Assembly: GCA_026693085.1 (NCBI GenBank)
Contig: JAPLNB010000264.1
Coordinates: forward strand, 1 to 42,522
Direction: 5' to 3'
DNA length: 42,522 nt
Source of the DNA: Planctomycetota bacterium
GTDB lineage: Bacteria > Planctomycetota > Phycisphaerae > Tepidisphaerales > Tepidisphaeraceae
Shown: piece after piece, positions 8,429-16,562 of the stretch
Layout of the letters: each line of letters begins with the position of its first letter
Position numbering within the stretch: the stretch's first letter is position 1
The notes under the pieces: generated by a model
Seen by the model: the letters and a program-made list of their open reading frames with translations, nothing else
What the model was told of the DNA's origin: nothing
Database searches by the model: none
Translations under genes and position numbers: made by a program

Positions 8429-8624
8429 TCCGCTCCCCGTCCGACATGTTGACGAAATCGTCGTGGAGAACGGAGTGATGAATAACCTGCTCGTGCTTTG
8501 TCACACAATGATTTTAGGGTTGTCGGTCTCGAATGTGACTGAAAAAGCTGAGCGGACAGAAGACGCTCGCCCTAGATCTTAACGTTGACAATGCACTCGG
8601 CTGCTTGTCGGGGGGTGAGGCTAC

Positions 8625-8852
8625 TCATGATCGATAACCTCCTTCGACAGAGCGCCCCTGTAGTTCTGAGGCCGACTGTTCGCAGAGCTGGTCGAGTTGA
8701 GCGACGGACACGCCCTTGGCATCCTCGCGGGCCAGCTTGGCGAAGGATTCGGCCTCGTCCAGGGGGTGCATGCCTTCGCGGGCGAAGTTCTCGGCCAAGC
8801 TCATGGCGTCGGCGGTCAGGTCGTCCACGGCCCGGACCTCACAGGGGATTTT
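8625..8852 (-). pseudogene. ParB-like partition protein remnant
   Basis: The minus strand encodes IPCEVRAVDDLTADAMSLAE, continuing NFAREGMHPLDEAESFAKLA. This matches the core of ParB/KorB N-terminal domains (xxSLAENxxREAMHPxDEFEAFAxL). The frame then runs into SVAQLDQLCEQS and stops, losing the expected HTH. Upstream on the same strand, the usual ParB box (Q..LxVRxxxxYEVVAGxRR) is not present in frame; only a faint out-of-frame echo (PLVRGGFEMV) is visible. ParB proteins bind centromere-like sites to segregate plasmids or chromosomes, so this is probably a trace of an old plasmid or integrative element. Confidence 0.5.
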
Positions 8853-9149
8853 GGGGTGGCCATCCCCCCGGTGGATCGGCATCGCCCGGCAGACTCTCGA
8901 CCACTGGATCCACCTCCGGCAGGAACACCATCTCGAATCCGCCCCGCACAAGAGGCCGCCGCTGCCTTTGGAGGCCGGCCTGAGCGAGCAAATTGACGAA
9001 TTGCTGGAAGAATGCCGCGGCCGCCTAGGGCTTCCCGCCCTGAAAGACCTCATTCGCCAGATACACCGTCAGCGCCATGCCTTCCATTTGCGCTTCACGA
9101 GCGATCGCTCCACTGTGGCGATCAACCCGCACCCTCGGACCCCGTGGAA

Positions 9150-10163
9150 CTACCTGCTTCTGTCTTTATCCAGGCAGCACTTCTTGTATTTCTTGCCGCT
9201 GCCGCACGGGCACGGGGCGTTGCGGCCGATGCGCTTTCCAGCGGCTAGCTGGACGGCCGTTAGGCCCGCCGACGTTTCCGCGGGCAGGACAGAATCAGTT
9301 CGAGCCGCCCGGGACACGCTCTGGGAAATCGGCCGCGATACTGGCTTTAGCACAGGCTTCGCCGTCGGCTTCGGCTGGAACGCGGCCCAGTGCCGCAACT
9401 CCTCGATCGCGTCATCGAAAACCTCAAGGTTTTCCAGATGCCGCTGGACGCCCGCCCCGCCCTCCGCAATGCCGCAATCGATGTCCTTCATGCCGATCGT
9501 GAATTCCTCGACCATTCCCCGCCTGAAGGCTTCCTTGATTTCCTCGCGTGCCTCTATGGGCGCCAGTTCACCCAGCGTGCAGACCAGCCCGGTCAGGATC
9601 GGGCTTCCATCCTTCCCATCCAGTTCGCGGCGCAGGTGCTGTCGCAGATGTTCGACGGCTTGCTCACGTGACAGACGGCCGTTCTGCACCAGATGCAGGT
9701 AAGCCTGCGCGCCTTCCCATCGCACGTACTCATTCAGATCCCCGTTGCGTATCAGCCCGTCGATCAGGGTGAGCGGATCATCGGACAGCCTCGCCAGAAT
9801 CCCCGCCAGAACAGTCGTGATCGCATCCTCGAAAAGATCGAACGGCCCCTCGCCAGGCAGAGAAACCGCTTCCAGAATGGCGGGCAGAGCTTCCCTGGCA
9901 CCGATCTCGGCCAGCATGAAAAGCGCAAAGAAGTGCGCATTGCCATCCACCTTGTCACCCGCGCGGACTGCGGCCGTGGCATCTCGGATCGCCTGGATCA
10001 ACCGCGGCACCATCACATCCCGGTGCTCCCGCGTTTCGCGCATGGCGGCTTCGGGCAGGCATCTGTGCGCTCGATCCAATTCGGCGACGATTCTCTCCGG
10101 GTCAAACGCCGCCGGCACGGCCGCTTCGACCGCACCTACTCGCTCTGGAACTGCCTCGGACAT
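9150..10163 (-). CDS. DUF1186 (HEAT-like) protein with C-terminal SEC-C zinc motif
   Basis: A 337-residue product. The N-terminal two thirds are alpha-helical repeats (HFFALFMLAEIGAREALPAI, VRWEGAQAYLHLVQNGR), as in DUF1186 proteins. The final 25 residues are a SEC-C motif, RIGRNAPCPCGSGKKYKKCC, the zinc-binding tail first known from SecA and found on many uncharacterised proteins. Between them is a Pro/Ser/Val-rich linker. The start is the ATG at 10161-10163, because GAAGGAGTG lies 8 nt upstream. A longer frame would add 78 residues with no homology-like character. The function is not established; SEC-C tails often mediate contacts with ribosomes or SecB-like partners. It stands alone among mobile-element remnants. 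Confidence 0.8.
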   Translation of the reverse strand: MSEAVPERVGAVEAAVPAAFDPERIVAELDRAHRCLPEAAMRETREHRDVMVPRLIQAIRDATAAVRAGDKVDGNAHFFALFMLAEIGAREALPAILEAVSLPGEGPFDLFEDAITTVLAGILARLSDDPLTLIDGLIRNGDLNEYVRWEGAQAYLHLVQNGRLSREQAVEHLRQHLRRELDGKDGSPILTGLVCTLGELAPIEAREEIKEAFRRGMVEEFTIGMKDIDCGIAEGGAGVQRHLENLEVFDDAIEELRHWAAFQPKPTAKPVLKPVSRPISQSVSRAARTDSVLPAETSAGLTAVQLAAGKRIGRNAPCPCGSGKKYKKCCLDKDRSR

Positions 10164-10717
10164 AGTGTTCACTCCTTCATCGAGCATCGTGTGCTTGAAC
10201 TGCGCCGGCGCGAATTGTGACTCGCGCCCGAGCCTGACGCAAGGCCCACGAGAAGAGCAGGGAACCTCTCTCCCCCAACGGCGATTGGTGGTTCGGCAAC
10301 CGGCGACTTCCGGGCCGTTGCCATGTCGATCAGCAGCCGGCGCGGGCCGGGATATGCAGCATAGAGTCTGCGAAGTCAACGCGTCACCAAGATCCACCCC
10401 GCCTCCCGCCAGACCTGTGTGTCGTCGAAGCCCTCGTCGAGGATTTCTGATTCCCCCGATGCGCTGCGAGTGGAAACTGCCGAAGGTCGGTGGAGGTCTG
10501 GCCCTTTCTTCTTTCTATTTCTTTTCAATATGGAAGGGTAATAGGTAGAGTCCCCGTTCACTGCCTCGTGGCCGGTCAGGCTCCCGATGAGCCCGACGAC
10601 GAACAGAGAGTATACCCCCCGCAAAACGCAAGCCAGTGTTCGACAAAACCTGCGGTAAAACTGCGGTGATTCGTGTGGCCAGTCCGCTAATAGCTCTGTC
10701 GAATGTGACCGCAGCCC
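10164..10717. other. Gene-poor stretch between the DUF1186 gene and an IS66 remnant
   Basis: No gene is recognised in about 550 bases. It contains the DUF1186 ribosome-binding site, a locally AT-rich tract (about 10500-10550, with pyrimidine runs), and a minus-strand open frame ending in EGFDDTQVWREAGWILVTR that I cannot assign. Low coding character and adjacency to IS66 suggest degraded mobile DNA. Confidence 0.4.
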
Positions 10718-10990
10718 ATGATCCCACTGACAAAACGAGCTTGCCGACAGGTCATCAAGCAGCAACGGTGGCGTATCACCGAATTGGAAACACAGGTCGC
10801 CGACCTGGCCGCGAAACTGGCCCAGCGGGATGCGGTCATCGCTCGGTTGGAGCAGCAGGTGGCCGACCTGTCCGCGCAGATGGTTCGCCTGTTGAAGAAT
10901 TCCTCCACCTCCTCGAAGCCGCCTTCCAGTGACATTGTCAAGCCGCCCAAGCCACCCGGTCCCAAAGGCGGCAAGCCCCTCACTCCGTTG
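10718..10990 (+). pseudogene. IS66-family transposase (TnpC) N-terminal remnant
   Basis: The frame encodes a coiled-coil of leucine/valine heptads (ITELETQVADLAAKLAQRDA, IARLEQQVADL) followed by VRLLKNSSTSSKPPSSD. The latter is the KNSxxSSKPPSSD signature just before the zinc-binding region of IS66 TnpC. It continues KPPKPPGPKGGKP, then degenerates with no further similarity and stops at 11071. Intact TnpC is about 450-530 residues, so roughly 80% is missing. No tnpA/tnpB or inverted repeats were identified. Confidence 0.72.
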
Positions 10991-11290
10991 ACATGTCCGG
11001 CGTTTTCCTCACTTCCCGCATCCCAAAGCCCCGCCGCTGAGATCAGGAGGTCTGAGGCTGCAGTCGTTTAGGACTGAAAAAAGCCTTGTTGCTGGGGTTG
11101 GCTGAGGGTACACTCTTGCGAATAGGGTTCGAGCGGCGGTATAGCACCGTGGAGAACGCCGGCTGACGTTGCCGAAGAGAGAGAATGCAATCGCGGGCGT
11201 CGTCCCGCGGGCGATCTCGTCCAGATGTTAGGATAGCTTGATCGCTGTGCCTTCCGACGTAACCCATTTGCGCAATTGGAGTAAGCACCA
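10991..11290. other. Upstream region of the pilus locus
   Basis: No gene is seen. A weak sigma70-like pair is present: TTGTTG at 11086-11091 and TACACT at 11109-11114 with a 17-nt spacer, matching 3/6 and 4/6 consensus bases, so it is only a candidate. GGAG lies about 10 nt before the GTG start of the first pilus ATPase. The promoter of the 17.5-kb locus most likely lies here. Confidence 0.35.
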
Positions 11291-13045
11291 GTGGCCAGAC
11301 ACCAAAAGAAGCTTGGCGAGATTCTGGTAGAGTGGGGGATCATCAATCCCAAAGAGCAGACCAAGGCTGTGGACCATGCGAAGGGGAAGAACCTTCGCAT
11401 AGGCGAGGCCTTGCAGGAACTGAAGTTGTGTAGCGAGAACAACGTCTATAAAGCGTTGGCGGCGCAACACAACATGGAGTACATCGACCTGGAAAAGAGC
11501 TCGGTGGCTCCGAATGCGGTGAATCTGATCCCCGATGAGTTGATGAAGAAGCACTTGGTGCTGCCGCTGGGGATGGAGAACGGCAAGCTGCGAGTGGCGG
11601 TGCATGATCCGTTGGATCTGGAGACGCCGGAGGTGCTGCGGTTTCGGCTGGGGAAGGAAATCCGGCTGGTCTTGGCGCCCAAGAGTCGGATTAAGCGGTA
11701 TCTGGACGATCTGTTTAACACGAGCGCGTCGACGACCATCGACAAGACGATGGACAAGACGCTGAAGAGCCTCGACGCGACGATGGACAAGTCGGTGGAC
11801 CGGTCGATCGACAAGTCCATTGATATCGCCGGGATGAACGAAGATGCGATGAACGATCCGACGCAGGCGCCGATCATCAAGCTGGTGCAGGCGATGATCA
11901 TGGAGGCGGTGCGGAACCGGGCGTCGGACATTCACATCGAGCCGATGAAGGACCGTGTGCGGGTGCGATACCGGATTGACGGGGAATGCGTGGAGCGGGA
12001 CCGGATACCGCTGCGGATGAAGGGGCCGCTGATCAGCCGGTTGAAGATCATGGCGGGGATCGATATTGCCGAGAAGCGTCTGCCGCAGGACGGGCGTATC
12101 AAGATGACGGTGGATAAGGCGAACATCGACTTTCGCGTGAGCACGCTGCCGGCGTATCACGGGGAGTCGGTGGTGCTGCGTATTCTGAGGCCGGACTCGG
12201 TGCGAATCGGCATTCAGAACCTGGGATTTGAGGAAGAGGACAACAAGATTTTCCAGAAGATCATCAAGCGGCCGAACGGGATTTTCCTGGTGACGGGTCC
12301 GACGGGGTCTGGGAAGACGACGACGCTGTATGGAGCGTTGAATGAGCTGAACCGGCCGGACCGGAAGATCATTACCGCGGAGGACCCTGTGGAGTACAAC
12401 TTCACGGGGATCAATCAGTGCCAGGTGAAGGAGGCGATTGGGCTGACGTTCGCGAAAATCCTGCGGTCGATGCTGCGCCAGGCGCCGAACATCATTCTGG
12501 TGGGTGAGATCCGCGATCTGGAAGTGGCGGAGGTCGCGATACAGGCGGCGTTAACCGGTCACCTGGTGTTCAGCACGCTGCACACGAATGATGCACCGAG
12601 CGCGATCACGCGATTGATTGACATGGGGGTGAAGCCGTTCCTGGTGGCCAGCTCGATTCAGGCGGTCATGGGCCAGCGGCTGATCCGGCTGTTGTGCCCG
12701 AAGTGCAAGCAGCCGGACAAGGACCCGAACAAGAGCTGGCTGAAGCTGTGCGGGATTTCGGAGGCGCAGTTGAAGGACAAGACGCTGTACAAGCCGCGTG
12801 GGTGCGACCACTGCACGGGGACGGGGTTTCGGGGGCGGCTTGGGATATTCGAGTTGATGCTGATGAACAACGAGATTCGGGACCTGGCGTTTGCGCGGGC
12901 CCCGACGAATAAGATCCGCAAGGCGGCGCTGGCGGGCGGGATGAAGAGTCTGCTTGCAGACGGCAAGATCAAGGTGCTCAACGGCGTGACGACGGCGGAA
13001 GAGATCGTGAAGGTTGCGCAGGTGGAAGGGATTGTAACGGAATAG
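11291..13045 (+). CDS. PilB/GspE-type assembly ATPase (copy 1)
   Basis: A 584-residue hexameric ATPase that powers extension of pilus or pseudopilus fibres at the inner membrane. An MshEN-type N-terminal domain (KLGEILVEWGIINPKEQTKA) spans about 1-140. An unusual linker of tetrapeptide units (TIDK, TMDK, SVDR, SIDK) covers about 147-180. The catalytic core has Walker A GPTGSGKTT at about 336-344, an Asp box (SDIHIEP), Walker B (ILVGEIRD) and the His box (HLVFSTLHTNDA). A zinc site is formed by CPKC and CDHC at about 468-471 and 506-509. The GTG start has GGAG about 10 nt upstream. It is the first gene of the locus, followed after 99 nt by pilT. The second copy (14486) differs in linker and Walker A. 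Confidence 0.93.
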   Translation: MARHQKKLGEILVEWGIINPKEQTKAVDHAKGKNLRIGEALQELKLCSENNVYKALAAQHNMEYIDLEKSSVAPNAVNLIPDELMKKHLVLPLGMENGKLRVAVHDPLDLETPEVLRFRLGKEIRLVLAPKSRIKRYLDDLFNTSASTTIDKTMDKTLKSLDATMDKSVDRSIDKSIDIAGMNEDAMNDPTQAPIIKLVQAMIMEAVRNRASDIHIEPMKDRVRVRYRIDGECVERDRIPLRMKGPLISRLKIMAGIDIAEKRLPQDGRIKMTVDKANIDFRVSTLPAYHGESVVLRILRPDSVRIGIQNLGFEEEDNKIFQKIIKRPNGIFLVTGPTGSGKTTTLYGALNELNRPDRKIITAEDPVEYNFTGINQCQVKEAIGLTFAKILRSMLRQAPNIILVGEIRDLEVAEVAIQAALTGHLVFSTLHTNDAPSAITRLIDMGVKPFLVASSIQAVMGQRLIRLLCPKCKQPDKDPNKSWLKLCGISEAQLKDKTLYKPRGCDHCTGTGFRGRLGIFELMLMNNEIRDLAFARAPTNKIRKAALAGGMKSLLADGKIKVLNGVTTAEEIVKVAQVEGIVTE

Positions 13046-13050
13046 AGATC

Positions 13051-13078
13051 GTTGCCAGTGGTCCGTTGCCAGTTGCCA
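13051..13078. repeat. Phased 7-bp tandem array, GTTGCCA family
   Basis: GTTGCCA, GTGGTCC, GTTGCCA, GTTGCCA follow one another in exact 7-nt phase in the gap between the first pilB and pilT. The second unit matches the GTGRTCG family seen at 4981. The first pilB stop codon lies 5 nt before the array. Confidence 0.6.
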
Positions 13079-13144
13079 GCGAGAATGGTGGCTGGCCGCG
13101 GGCGACGGGCAATTGAGAGTGGACCTTAACAGCTAGTACAAACT

Positions 13145-14383
13145 ATGGCTATGATTCAGATTGACAGGTTGCTTGAGACGGTGGTGAAGCGGGGGGCGAG
13201 CGATTTGCATCTAGCGGTGGGGCGGCCGCCGACGATCCGGTTGAACACGCACCTGCGGGAGTTGCAGACGAAGATTCTGGAGGCGGCGGACACGGTGGCG
13301 CTGATGAAGGCGATCACGCCGGAGCGTATCCAGCAGGAATACGAGGAGCAGGGATCGGGCGACTTTGGTTTTGCGTACGGGGAGGAGGCGCGATTCCGCG
13401 TGGCGGTCTTCAAGCAGAAGGGGTTCTGCTCGTTGGTGCTTCGCCGGTTGCCGAACAAGATCATGACGTTCGAGCAGATCGGTTTGCCGGAGATCTGCCG
13501 GCAGATCTGCCGGCGGCCGCGTGGGATGTTCCTGGTGACCGGGCCGACGGGGTCCGGCAAGACGACGACGCTTGCGACGATGATTAATTACATCAACGAG
13601 AACTTCGACAAGCACATCATCACGATGGAAGACCCGATCGAGTATTACCAGCCGCACAAGAAATCGATCGTGGTGCAGCGTGAAGTCGGGACGGACGTGC
13701 CGAACTTCGCGGAAGGGTTGCGTCGCGCATTGCGTCAGGACCCGGACGTGATGATGGTCGGCGAAATGCGTGACCTGGCGACGATTGCGGCGGCCATCAC
13801 GTCGGCAGAAACGGGGCACTTGGTGTTCGGGACGCTGCACACGTCTGGTGCGGCATCGACGGTGAACCGCATCATCGACGCGTTCCCGACGGATCAGCAG
13901 GCGCAGATTCGCGTGCAGCTTGCGAACAACCTGATCGCGGTGTGCTCGCAGGCATTGTGTCCGCGAGTGGATACGGACGGGATGGTTGCGGCGTATGAGT
14001 TCATGTACGTGACGCCGTCGATTCAGAACCTGATCCGCGAGAACAAGCCTTACCGAATTGACTCGGACATTCAGACGGGCAAGCGGTACGGGATGCAGTT
14101 GTTGGACGACCACCTTTGGCGGCTGTTCAACGCGGGGAAGATCTCGAAGGAGGAAGCGATCGACAAGTGCAAGGTTCCCAGCGCGATGGTGGACCGTATG
14201 CAGCGGGCGGGGATTTTGGTGGACATGCAGGACGACGCGTTGCTGGCGGAGGCGGAGGATCAACGGGAGGCGAAGGGCGGGGACGAAAGAAAGAAAGCGG
14301 CGGGGGGGGCAAGCAATGAGGCCGAGCGGCAGGCGCAGGCGGCGGCGAACCGTGCCAGGATGCAGGTGGCAGAGAAGAAATAG
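13145..14383 (+). CDS. pilT: PilT-type retraction ATPase
   Basis: A 412-residue protein, slightly longer than typical PilT (about 345-380) owing to a charged C-terminal tail (KGGDERKKAAGG, NEAERQAQAAA). PilT hexamers depolymerise type IV pili to generate twitching or DNA uptake. Visible motifs: ASDLHLAVGRPP near the N-terminus, Walker A GPTGSGKTT near 132, Asp box (IITMEDPIEY), Walker B (VMMVGEMRD) and His box (LVFGTLHTSGA). The C-terminal AIRNLIRE motif appears as SIQNLIRE, with two substitutions. A PilT points to a retractile, pilus-like machine rather than a pure type II secretion system. The start used is the ATG at 13145; a second ATG lies 6 nt further on. No strong ribosome-binding site is visible. 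Confidence 0.93.
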   Translation: MAMIQIDRLLETVVKRGASDLHLAVGRPPTIRLNTHLRELQTKILEAADTVALMKAITPERIQQEYEEQGSGDFGFAYGEEARFRVAVFKQKGFCSLVLRRLPNKIMTFEQIGLPEICRQICRRPRGMFLVTGPTGSGKTTTLATMINYINENFDKHIITMEDPIEYYQPHKKSIVVQREVGTDVPNFAEGLRRALRQDPDVMMVGEMRDLATIAAAITSAETGHLVFGTLHTSGAASTVNRIIDAFPTDQQAQIRVQLANNLIAVCSQALCPRVDTDGMVAAYEFMYVTPSIQNLIRENKPYRIDSDIQTGKRYGMQLLDDHLWRLFNAGKISKEEAIDKCKVPSAMVDRMQRAGILVDMQDDALLAEAEDQREAKGGDERKKAAGGASNEAERQAQAAANRARMQVAEKK

Positions 14384-14485
14384 CGGCAGGTGACGGGGAG
14401 GGACCAGAGTTCGCGGCGGAATCCGCGGCTGTGCAGCAGGATGGATGGGTGAGATGATTTGTGTTAGGTACTAGAAGGACGCAGC

Positions 14486-16447
14486 ATGTCACGAATTGGA
14501 AGCTCTGGAACGACGCCGACAGGCAGTGATCCGAAGGCCAAGCCAGCGACGACGAGCAGCGCTGGCGGGAAGGGTCCGGCTCCGGCGGGGCCGGTCGGTG
14601 GGGGGGGTGGCAAGCCGGGCGGTGGAGGCAACAACGCGGGCGGGAACGGCGCGGGGCAGCCGCCGGCGTCGGGGGGTGGGGCGGCGGCGTCATCGTTGCC
14701 GGGTGGGATGCCGCCGGTGGATCAACTGCAGGGGCGGCCGATCGGGCGCATTTTGACGAAGATGGGGAAGATCACCCGCGATCAGCTTGTCGAGGCGCTG
14801 ACATTTCAGAAGAGCAAGGGCGGGGCGCTGGGGCGGATCCTGATCGACTTGGGATACATCAAGGAAACCGAGCTGAATATTGGGCTGGCGGCGCAGCGTG
14901 GGTATGAGCTGGTCAACTTGGACGGGATCAAGATCTCGGATGAAGCGATCAAGGCGGTTCCGTCGCAGATAGCGACGACGAACAAGGTGCTGCCGCTGGA
15001 ATATAAGGAAGAGGGCGGGGTGAAGACGGTGATCGTGGCGATGGCGAGCCACGAGAACTTCCGGGCGCTGGATGATCTGCAATCGCTGATGGGGTACAAG
15101 GTGATTGCGAAGATCGCGGATGCGGAGCAGATCGAGAAGCTGATTGCCAAGTACTACACGGCGACAGCGGAGGGGCTCAGCGACATCCTTGGGGAGCTGA
15201 ATGCCGACGACAACCTGAAGAACCTGCAGAACCGGGGCGAATCGATCGACCTGGACCAGTTGAAGGACGCGGCGGACAGCAACCCGGTGCGTAAGCTTGT
15301 GAACCTGGTGCTGTTGCAGGCGATCAAGGACAAGGCCTCGGACATTCACTTTGAGCCGTTCGAGGATGAGTTCAAGATCCGGTACCGAATTGACGGGATT
15401 TTGTACGAGATGATGCCGCCGCCGGCGCATATCGCGCCGGCGATCAGTTCGCGTATCAAGGTTATGGCGAACCTGGACATTGCGGAGCGTCGCATGCCGC
15501 AGGACGGGCGTATCGAGCTGTCGGTGAACAACCAGCCGATCGACCTGCGCGTGAGCGTGTTGCCGACGATGTTTGGGGAGTCGGTGGTGATGCGTGTTCT
15601 GGACCGGTCGAACGTGCAGTTGGACCTGAACAAGGTGGGCCTGCGCGACGACGACCTTCGGACGTTCCACCAGTTGATTCACAAGCCGAACGGGATCGTG
15701 TTGGTGACGGGGCCGACGGGGTGCGGCAAGACAACGACGCTGTATTCGGCGTTGCGTGAGCTGAACGACATTTCGAGCAAGCTGATCACGGCGGAGGACC
15801 CGGTCGAGTATGACATCGACGGGATTATCCAATGCCAGGTGAAGACGGACATCGAGATGACGTTTGGGCGGATCCTGCGGTCGATGTTGCGTCAGGATCC
15901 GGACATCATTCTGGTGGGTGAGATTCGCGATAAGGAAACGGCGGAGATTGCGGTGCAGGCGTCGTTGACGGGGCATTTGGTGTTCAGCACGCTGCACACG
16001 AACGATGCGCCGTCGGCGATTGCGCGGTTGCTGGATCTGGGGCTGGAGCCGTTCCTGGTGACGGCGACGCTGGAAGGGGTCGTGGCGCAGCGGCTGGTGA
16101 GGCGGATCTGCAACAACTGCCGGATGGAGTACACGCCCGCGGAGGAGCAGTTGATGGAGCTGGACCTGCGGCCGGAGGACGTGGCGGGGCGCAAGTTCCA
16201 GTACGGCAAGGGTTGCGAGATGTGCAACAACACGGGGTACAAAGGGCGGCAAGGCATTTATGAGACGATGCTGCTGGACGACGATCTGCGGGACATGATC
16301 ATTAACCGGGCCAGCACGCAGGTGTTGCGGGCGGAATCCCGGAAGCGCGGGATGCGCAGCCTGCGGCAGAGCGGACTCATGTGCATCTACGACGGCGTCA
16401 CGACGATCGAGGAAGTGGTGAGGGAGACGATCACGGAAGAGGAGTAG
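14486..16447 (+). CDS. PilB/GspE-type assembly ATPase (copy 2)
   Basis: A 653-residue second extension ATPase. Residues about 1-80 are a Gly/Pro/Ala-rich disordered extension not shared with copy 1. An MshEN-type domain follows (PIGRILTKMGKITRDQLVEA). The core has SDIHFEPFEDEFKIRYRIDG, Walker A GPTGCGKTT near 409, Walker B ILVGEIRDKE and LVFSTLHTNDAPSA. Zinc ligands CNNC and CEMC are near 542-545 and 578-581. AAGGA lies about 7 nt before the ATG. The gene precedes the platform gene (PilC), so this copy is the likelier partner of that PilC. Two PilB-like motors flanking one PilT suggests either specialised assembly modes or two pseudopilus types sharing one platform. Confidence 0.92.
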   Translation: MSRIGSSGTTPTGSDPKAKPATTSSAGGKGPAPAGPVGGGGGKPGGGGNNAGGNGAGQPPASGGGAAASSLPGGMPPVDQLQGRPIGRILTKMGKITRDQLVEALTFQKSKGGALGRILIDLGYIKETELNIGLAAQRGYELVNLDGIKISDEAIKAVPSQIATTNKVLPLEYKEEGGVKTVIVAMASHENFRALDDLQSLMGYKVIAKIADAEQIEKLIAKYYTATAEGLSDILGELNADDNLKNLQNRGESIDLDQLKDAADSNPVRKLVNLVLLQAIKDKASDIHFEPFEDEFKIRYRIDGILYEMMPPPAHIAPAISSRIKVMANLDIAERRMPQDGRIELSVNNQPIDLRVSVLPTMFGESVVMRVLDRSNVQLDLNKVGLRDDDLRTFHQLIHKPNGIVLVTGPTGCGKTTTLYSALRELNDISSKLITAEDPVEYDIDGIIQCQVKTDIEMTFGRILRSMLRQDPDIILVGEIRDKETAEIAVQASLTGHLVFSTLHTNDAPSAIARLLDLGLEPFLVTATLEGVVAQRLVRRICNNCRMEYTPAEEQLMELDLRPEDVAGRKFQYGKGCEMCNNTGYKGRQGIYETMLLDDDLRDMIINRASTQVLRAESRKRGMRSLRQSGLMCIYDGVTTIEEVVRETITEEE

Positions 16448-16452
16448 GAGCA

Positions 16453-16480
16453 GGGGCAACGGTTTAGGGGCAACTGGTAA
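16453..16480. repeat. Phased 7-bp tandem array, GGGGCAA/TGGCAAC-like
   Basis: GGGGCAA, CGGTTTA, GGGGCAA, CTGGTAA form a 14-nt direct repeat made of two 7-nt units, in the gap between the second pilB and pilC. GGCAAC(T)GG is the reverse complement type of the GTTGCCA family. Confidence 0.45.
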
Positions 16481-16562
16481 GCGTGCCCTTTGGGCCTTGC
16501 CTGTGTGTGCTGGACAGGCCGAATAATGTTCTGGGACCGAGGATCAAAGCGGAGCGGATGAT

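Noticed and set aside
8585-8983. Plus-strand 132-residue frame
   Set aside because: Arg/Gly/Pro-rich shadow of the ParB-like remnant without any motif.
10376-10765. 129-residue minus-strand frame ending GFDDTQVWREAGWILVTR
   Set aside because: No recognisable domain, no ribosome-binding site, and its start overlaps the IS66 remnant on the other strand.
11109-11135. tRNA-like GGGTTCGAGC motif upstream of the first PilB-like gene
   Set aside because: No acceptor, D or anticodon arms can be folded around it.
14690-16459. Very long minus-strand open frame antisense to the second PilB-like gene
   Set aside because: It is a shadow of a clearly conserved ATPase, rich in Arg/His/Gln and without motifs. 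The same holds for the other long antisense frames across the pilus locus (such as 22676-25180 and 16818-18068).
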